This document shows positions 6,689 to 9,149 of a stretch of 9,149 nucleotides of DNA, in pieces. The position numbers were made by a program, and so were the translations under genes. The stretch is from the NCBI GenBank assembly GCA_030425055.1, contig JAUHVN010000095.1, forward strand, positions 1 to 9,149. The letters are read 5' to 3'. Each line of letters opens with the position of its first letter. The stretch's first letter is position 1. The notes below the pieces were generated by a model that was given only the letters and a program-made list of their open reading frames with translations, made no database searches and was not told the origin of the DNA. Source of the DNA: Actinomycetes bacterium (GTDB taxonomy: Bacteria; Actinomycetota; Actinomycetes; Actinomycetales; Microbacteriaceae).

Positions 6689-7537
6689 TCAGGGCGCGAC
6701 GATGTCGCCGTACGTGTCGGGTCGGCGATCGCGGTAGAACTGCCAGTCGTCGCGCATCTGCTGCACCATGTCGAGGTCGAGGTCGCGCACGAGAAGCTCC
6801 TCGTGCTCGCCCGAGCCGACCGCGCCGACGAAGTTGCCGCGCGGGTCGATCACCTGGCTGGTGCCGTAGAAGTTCACCGCCTCGTCGCCGTACTCGTTGT
6901 CCTCGAGGCCCACGCGGTTCGGCTGCAGCACGAAGTACCCGTTCGCGACCGCCGCCGCCGGTCCCTCGATCTCCCACAGCCGGTTCGACAGCCCCGGCTT
7001 GGTGGCGTTCGGGTTGAAGACCATGTGCGCGCCGTTGAGGCCCAGCTCGCGCCAACCCTCGGGGAAGTGCCGGTCGTAGCAGATGTACATGCCGACCTTG
7101 CCGACCGCGGTCTCGAACACCGGATACCCCTGGTTGCCCGGGCGGAAGTAGAACTTCTCCCAGAACTTCTCGACGTGGGGGATGTGGTTCTTCCGGTACT
7201 GCCCGAGGACCGTGCCGTCCGCGTCGACGAGCACCGCGGTGTTGTAGTAGATCCCGGTCTGCTGCTCCTCGTAGATCGGCAGCACCAGGACGATGCCCAG
7301 CTCCTTCGCCACGGCGGCGAACCGCTGCACGATCGGCCCGTCCGACGGCTCGGCGAACCGGTAGTACTTCTTGTCCTGCGTGATGCCGAAGTAGGGCCCG
7401 TAGAACAGCTCCTGGAAGCACATCACCTGCGCCCCCTGGGCTGCGGCATCCCGAGCGAACTGCTCGTGCTTGTCGAGCATCGATTCCTTGTCGCCAGTCC
7501 ACGTTGTCTGGCTGATCCCGGCGCGTACGGTCGTCAT
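6689..7537 (-). CDS. Nitrilase-superfamily amidohydrolase, beta-ureidopropionase / N-carbamoyl amino acid hydrolase-like
   Basis: A 282-residue CN-hydrolase fold enzyme. The catalytic triad is visible: Glu43 (CFQELFYGPYF), Lys116 (YRKNHIPHV) and Cys153 (YICYDRHFPE). FWEKFYFRPGNQGYPVFET follows the Lys motif, where beta-ureidopropionases carry a similar aromatic, Gly-rich loop. It would hydrolyse the N-carbamoyl amino acid released by the hydantoinase to an amino acid, CO2 and ammonia. Putrescine N-carbamoyl hydrolase or a plain amidase are alternatives, but the adjacent hydantoinase favours N-carbamoyl substrates. Which isomer, N-carbamoyl-beta-alanine or an N-carbamoyl-D-alpha-amino acid, is not decided. 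The start is the ATG at 7537. Its Shine-Dalgarno match is good but distant. The frame stays open upstream to 7792, but that stretch is Arg/Pro/Ala-rich and has no family similarity. This is the first gene of the operon. Confidence 0.9.
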   Translation of the reverse strand: MTTVRAGISQTTWTGDKESMLDKHEQFARDAAAQGAQVMCFQELFYGPYFGITQDKKYYRFAEPSDGPIVQRFAAVAKELGIVLVLPIYEEQQTGIYYNTAVLVDADGTVLGQYRKNHIPHVEKFWEKFYFRPGNQGYPVFETAVGKVGMYICYDRHFPEGWRELGLNGAHMVFNPNATKPGLSNRLWEIEGPAAAVANGYFVLQPNRVGLEDNEYGDEAVNFYGTSQVIDPRGNFVGAVGSGEHEELLVRDLDLDMVQQMRDDWQFYRDRRPDTYGDIVAP

Positions 7538-7549
7538 GGTGTATCCGTT

Positions 7550-7556
7550 CCCCTCC
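7550..7556 (-). promoter_or_regulatory. Ribosome binding site of the operon's first gene, long spacing
   Basis: The minus strand reads GGAGGGG here, a strong anti-16S match, but it ends 12 nt before the ATG at 7537. This is longer than the usual 5-9 nt. No ATG, GTG or TTG in frame lies closer, and the nitrilase fold begins immediately at this ATG (TTVRAGISQTTW), so the start is kept. Confidence 0.55.
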
Positions 7557-7625
7557 GCCGCGAGTCGGGGTGCTCGCCGGTGTCCCGATCTTTCAACTCC
7601 GACGTTTCCCACCCGTTTCGGCTTG

Positions 7626-7635
7626 TGTCCGGACA
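7626..7635. promoter_or_regulatory. Palindrome TGTCCGGACA, candidate operator for the catabolic operon
   Basis: A perfect 10-bp palindrome. It is flanked by GGCTT (7620-7624) and AAAGCC (7638-7643), which extend the dyad imperfectly with a two-base offset, giving about 24 bp in total. It overlaps the possible -10 element and start point of the minus-strand operon, as expected for a repressor site. The dyad is seen directly; the operator role is inferred. A 10-bp palindrome alone can occur by chance. Confidence 0.4.
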
Positions 7636-7662
7636 GTAAAGCCTCCGACGCGGCGGCGGCAA
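7633..7662 (-). promoter_or_regulatory. Possible sigma-70-type promoter of the catabolic operon
   Basis: Minus strand: TTGCCG (7657-7662) as -35 (four of six matches to TTGACA), an 18-bp spacer, and TACTGT (7633-7638) as -10, which fits the actinobacterial TAnnnT pattern. Transcription would begin near 7626 and leave a leader of about 90 nt before the nitrilase start. The match is weak and GC-rich promoters are hard to recognise, so this is a candidate only. Confidence 0.3.
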
Positions 7663-7696
7663 GGGGGCCGGTCGTTCGGGCTCGTCGGTCGCCCGC

Positions 7697-7769
7697 TCGG
7701 GAGGACGATCGGGGTTCGGGAGGAGCATCCGGGGCCGGCGCTCCTCCCGAAGCGCGGGACTCCTCCCGA
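7697..7769. repeat. Four-copy symmetrical repeat of TCGGGAGGA (nested dyad), candidate regulator-binding array
   Basis: TCGGGAGGA occurs at 7697-7705 and 7716-7724, and its reverse complement TCCTCCCGA at 7742-7750 and 7761-7769. The two direct copies are 19 bp apart, and so are the two inverted copies. The inner and outer pairs share the same centre, 7733. The inner pair extends to a perfect 12-bp inverted repeat (7715-7726 with 7740-7751) around 13 nt. The left copies also share the ATC.GGG that follows. The array ends about 70 bp before the kinase start and about 160 bp before the nitrilase start. No T-run follows, and both flanking genes point away, so a terminator is unlikely. Cooperative binding by a dimeric regulator is the simplest reading, by inference. 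Confidence 0.7.
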
Positions 7770-7826
7770 ACGCGGCGCAGCGCGGGATACATCGCGCGAC
7801 GGATGCCCGAGGCCGGGCGGGTCGCA

Positions 7827-7832
7827 TAGCGT
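7827..7832 (+). promoter_or_regulatory. -10-like TAGCGT immediately before the sensor kinase start, suggesting a leaderless transcript
   Basis: TAGCGT fits the actinobacterial TAnnnT -10 pattern and ends 6 nt before the GTG at 7839. Transcription from the expected distance would start at or next to that codon. No good Shine-Dalgarno sequence precedes either candidate start. There is no convincing -35 at 16-19 bp, so an activator may be needed or the match may be fortuitous. Confidence 0.45.
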
Positions 7833-7838
7833 GTGAGC

Positions 7839-9020
7839 GTGTTCCGCCCGCTGAAGGCCTACCAGGTCGTCGTCGACCTCGTCGTCGCGGCGCTGTTCCT
7901 GGTGGTCGCGGTCGCGGTCGAGAGCGCGGTCGCCCCGGGGGTCGGCCTCGGCACGTGGTTCGGCGCGTTCCCGTCGATCGTCGCGGAGCTCCTGATCGCG
8001 CTGCCGTTCGCCGCCGCGCTCGCGGTGCGCCGCCTCTCGCCCGGGCTCTCACTGGGGCTCGCGTGGGCGGGAGCCCTGCTGCAGATGGGCCTCGGGCGAC
8101 CGCCCAGTGCGGCGGACCTCGCGATCTTCGGCGTGCTCTACGCGGTCGCCGCGTACGGCACCCGCGCGGTCTACTGGGCCGGACTCATCTCGGCCCTCGC
8201 GGGTGCGATCGTGATCTCGCTCTACCTCGTGCTCGGCCCCGCGTTCATGTCGACCACGTTCACGTGGCAGACGCTGCCGATCGCCCTCGCGCTTCTGATC
8301 GCCGCGGCCTTCGCGCTCGGGCTCGCCTGGACGATCGGTGCCCTCGTGCGCACCGGCATCCGCGCCCGGGAAGACCGCGAGAACCGGCGACGGGCCGAGG
8401 CCGAGGCGGCCGCCGAGCAGGAGCGCGTGCGCATCGCGCGCGACATGCACGACGTCGTCGCCCACTCGCTCGCCGTCGTCGTCGCCCAGGCCGACGGCGC
8501 ACGGTACGCGGCGGCATCCGACCCCGCCGTGGCGACCGAGGCGCTCGGCACGATCTCGGCCACTGCGCGATCCGCGCTCTCGGATGTGCGGATGCTGCTT
8601 ACGCAGCTGCGCCTGCGGGAGGGCGACGGTCCGCAGCCGACGTTCGCCGACCTGCCCGCGCTGTTCCAGCAGGTGCGCGGTGCGGGCGTCGACCTCTCCG
8701 TCGACGTCGATCTGGGCGATCCGGCGCGCACCCCGACAGCGGTGCAGCTCGCCGCGTATCGCATCCTCCAAGAGGCCCTCACCAACGCGCTGCGCCACGG
8801 CGACGGCGGCCCGGTCGAGGTGCGCCTGCGGCGCGAGTCGGGTCAGCTTCACCTCGCGGTGCGCAACGGCCTGCGCGGCGGTGTGGATCATGGCCGGTCG
8901 GGCCATGGGCTGATCGGCATGGGCGAGCGCGCAAGCCTCGTCGGCGGGCGGCTGAATGCGGCCGCAGAGGATGCGGACTTCGTCGTGGCGGCGACGCTGC
9001 CGGCGGGCGAGACGCCGTGA
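7839..9020 (+). CDS. Two-component sensor histidine kinase, HisKA_3 (NarL-partner) family
   Basis: A 393-residue membrane kinase. Five or six hydrophobic segments fill about residues 10-170 with very short loops and no obvious extracytoplasmic sensor domain, so it may sense a membrane-linked or intramembrane signal. A charged linker, roughly 175-195 (REDRENRRRAEAEAAAEQERVR), leads to the HisKA_3 box IARDMHDVVAHSLAVVV with phosphoacceptor His204. The ATPase domain has an N-box (QEALTNALRHG, Asn316) and a G-box (GHGLIGMGERASLVGG, about 355-370). The usual form is GMrER, so Gly for Arg is a small variation. I prefer GTG at 7839 because the protein then starts (M)FRPLKAYQ, as in similar kinases I recall, and because of the -10-like TAGCGT upstream; GTG at 7833 would add two residues. 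The stop overlaps the regulator start as GTGA, so the two are coupled. The signal is unknown. Confidence 0.9.
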   Translation: MFRPLKAYQVVVDLVVAALFLVVAVAVESAVAPGVGLGTWFGAFPSIVAELLIALPFAAALAVRRLSPGLSLGLAWAGALLQMGLGRPPSAADLAIFGVLYAVAAYGTRAVYWAGLISALAGAIVISLYLVLGPAFMSTTFTWQTLPIALALLIAAAFALGLAWTIGALVRTGIRAREDRENRRRAEAEAAAEQERVRIARDMHDVVAHSLAVVVAQADGARYAAASDPAVATEALGTISATARSALSDVRMLLTQLRLREGDGPQPTFADLPALFQQVRGAGVDLSVDVDLGDPARTPTAVQLAAYRILQEALTNALRHGDGGPVEVRLRRESGQLHLAVRNGLRGGVDHGRSGHGLIGMGERASLVGGRLNAAAEDADFVVAATLPAGETP

Positions 9021-9149
9021 TCCGCGTCGCGCTCGTCGACGACCAGGCGCTGTTCCGCGCCGGCATCCGGATGCTCGTCGACTCGCAGCCCGACCTCGAA
9101 GTCGTGGCAGAGGCCGGCGACGGCGACGAGGCGCTGCGCGTCGTGCCGC
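9017..9149 (+). CDS. Response regulator, receiver domain N-terminus (NarL/LuxR type, 3' end outside window)
   Basis: The first 44 codons of the kinase's partner are present. The start (M)IRVALVDDQALFRAGIRMLVD shows the acidic pair Asp8-Asp9 of a receiver domain and the DDQaLfRaGiR form typical of NarL/FixJ regulators with a C-terminal LuxR helix-turn-helix. That DNA-binding domain and the phosphoacceptor Asp (expected near residue 54) lie beyond the window. The start GTG at 9017 overlaps the kinase TGA by 4 nt, so expression is coupled. The pairing with a HisKA_3 kinase is the normal one. Confidence 0.88.
   Translation, partial: MIRVALVDDQALFRAGIRMLVDSQPDLEVVAEAGDGDEALRVVP

Larger units (their letters stand above)
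7538..7838. other. Divergent intergenic region between the catabolic operon and the two-component genes
   Basis: About 300 bp without a convincing gene. Open frames cross it on both strands, but their translations are Arg/Pro/Ala-rich low complexity. From left to right it holds the operon's ribosome binding site, a short palindrome overlapping a possible minus-strand promoter (about 7620-7662), a four-copy symmetrical repeat (7697-7769), and a -10-like element just before the kinase start. Both transcription units start here, so terminators are not expected and the dyads are more likely regulatory. Confidence 0.7.

Noticed and set aside
5344..7017. 557-codon plus-strand open frame antisense to the hydantoinase and nitrilase genes
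   Set aside because: It spans two genuine minus-strand genes and their gap, is full of Val/Arg/Asp/His repeats, and has no recognisable domain. Its length reflects scarce stop codons in GC-rich DNA.
7597..7650. Direct repeat CTCCGACG at 7597-7604 and 7643-7650
   Set aside because: Only two 8-bp copies made of common GC-rich bases, 46 bp apart. Chance is a sufficient explanation.
7697..7769. CRISPR array or mobile element end
   Set aside because: The repeats are only 9-12 bp, occur in both orientations with a common centre, and lack spacers of uniform length. No transposase or target duplication is visible.
7538..7792. N-terminal extension of the nitrilase-like protein
   Set aside because: The frame is open, but the added residues show no CN-hydrolase similarity and would run through the promoter and repeat region. 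The ATG at 7537 places the first beta strand directly at the start, as in the family.
7470..7829. Small genes in the divergent intergenic region (also the minus-strand frame 7534-8052)
   Set aside because: The translations are low-complexity Arg/Pro/Gly/Ala, overlap the repeats and both flanking genes, and lack good start signals.

Overview
The window is very GC-rich, about 70 percent by eye, densely coded, and heavy in GAC/GTC/GCG codons. It also uses GGATGC/GCATCC often. The genes have actinobacterial family signatures: an F420-type luciferase-like oxidoreductase, a HisKA_3 sensor kinase with its response regulator, and a start that looks leaderless. I infer a high-GC actinobacterium, most likely Microbacteriaceae (Microbacterium-like). 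The genus is a guess from base composition and protein style.

Layout. (1) Positions 2-358, plus strand: the C-terminal end of an FtsX/MacB-type permease gene. (2) Positions 367-394: a perfect GC-rich hairpin between convergent genes, probably a shared terminator. (3) Positions 404-7537, minus strand: one tightly packed seven-gene operon. Its order of transcription is a nitrilase-superfamily amidohydrolase (beta-ureidopropionase-like), a dihydropyrimidinase/hydantoinase, an LLM-class (probably F420-dependent) oxidoreductase, ABC permease A, ABC ATPase, ABC permease B, and an NMT1/THI5-like lipoprotein. (4) Positions 7538-7838: a divergent intergenic region with two dyad structures, one of them an exactly symmetrical four-copy repeat. 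(5) Positions 7839-9149, plus strand: a sensor histidine kinase overlapping by 4 nt a NarL/LuxR-type response regulator that runs off the window.

How the genes may work together. The lipoprotein captures a small nitrogen heterocycle, and two different permeases with one ATPase import it. The hydantoinase opens the cyclic ureide and the nitrilase-like enzyme hydrolyses the N-carbamoyl product to an amino acid, CO2 and ammonia. The LLM enzyme sits between catabolic and transport genes, where many pyrimidine pathways need a ring reductase or oxygenase. No dihydropyrimidine dehydrogenase gene is in the window. The most interesting hypothesis is that a flavin or F420 enzyme does the ring redox step of a pyrimidine or hydantoin pathway. 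The substrate cannot be read from sequence alone.

The divergent two-component system could control the operon, itself, or an unrelated target. The nested repeat upstream of it is the best candidate regulatory site. I saw no tRNA, rRNA, CRISPR array, insertion sequence or phage gene.
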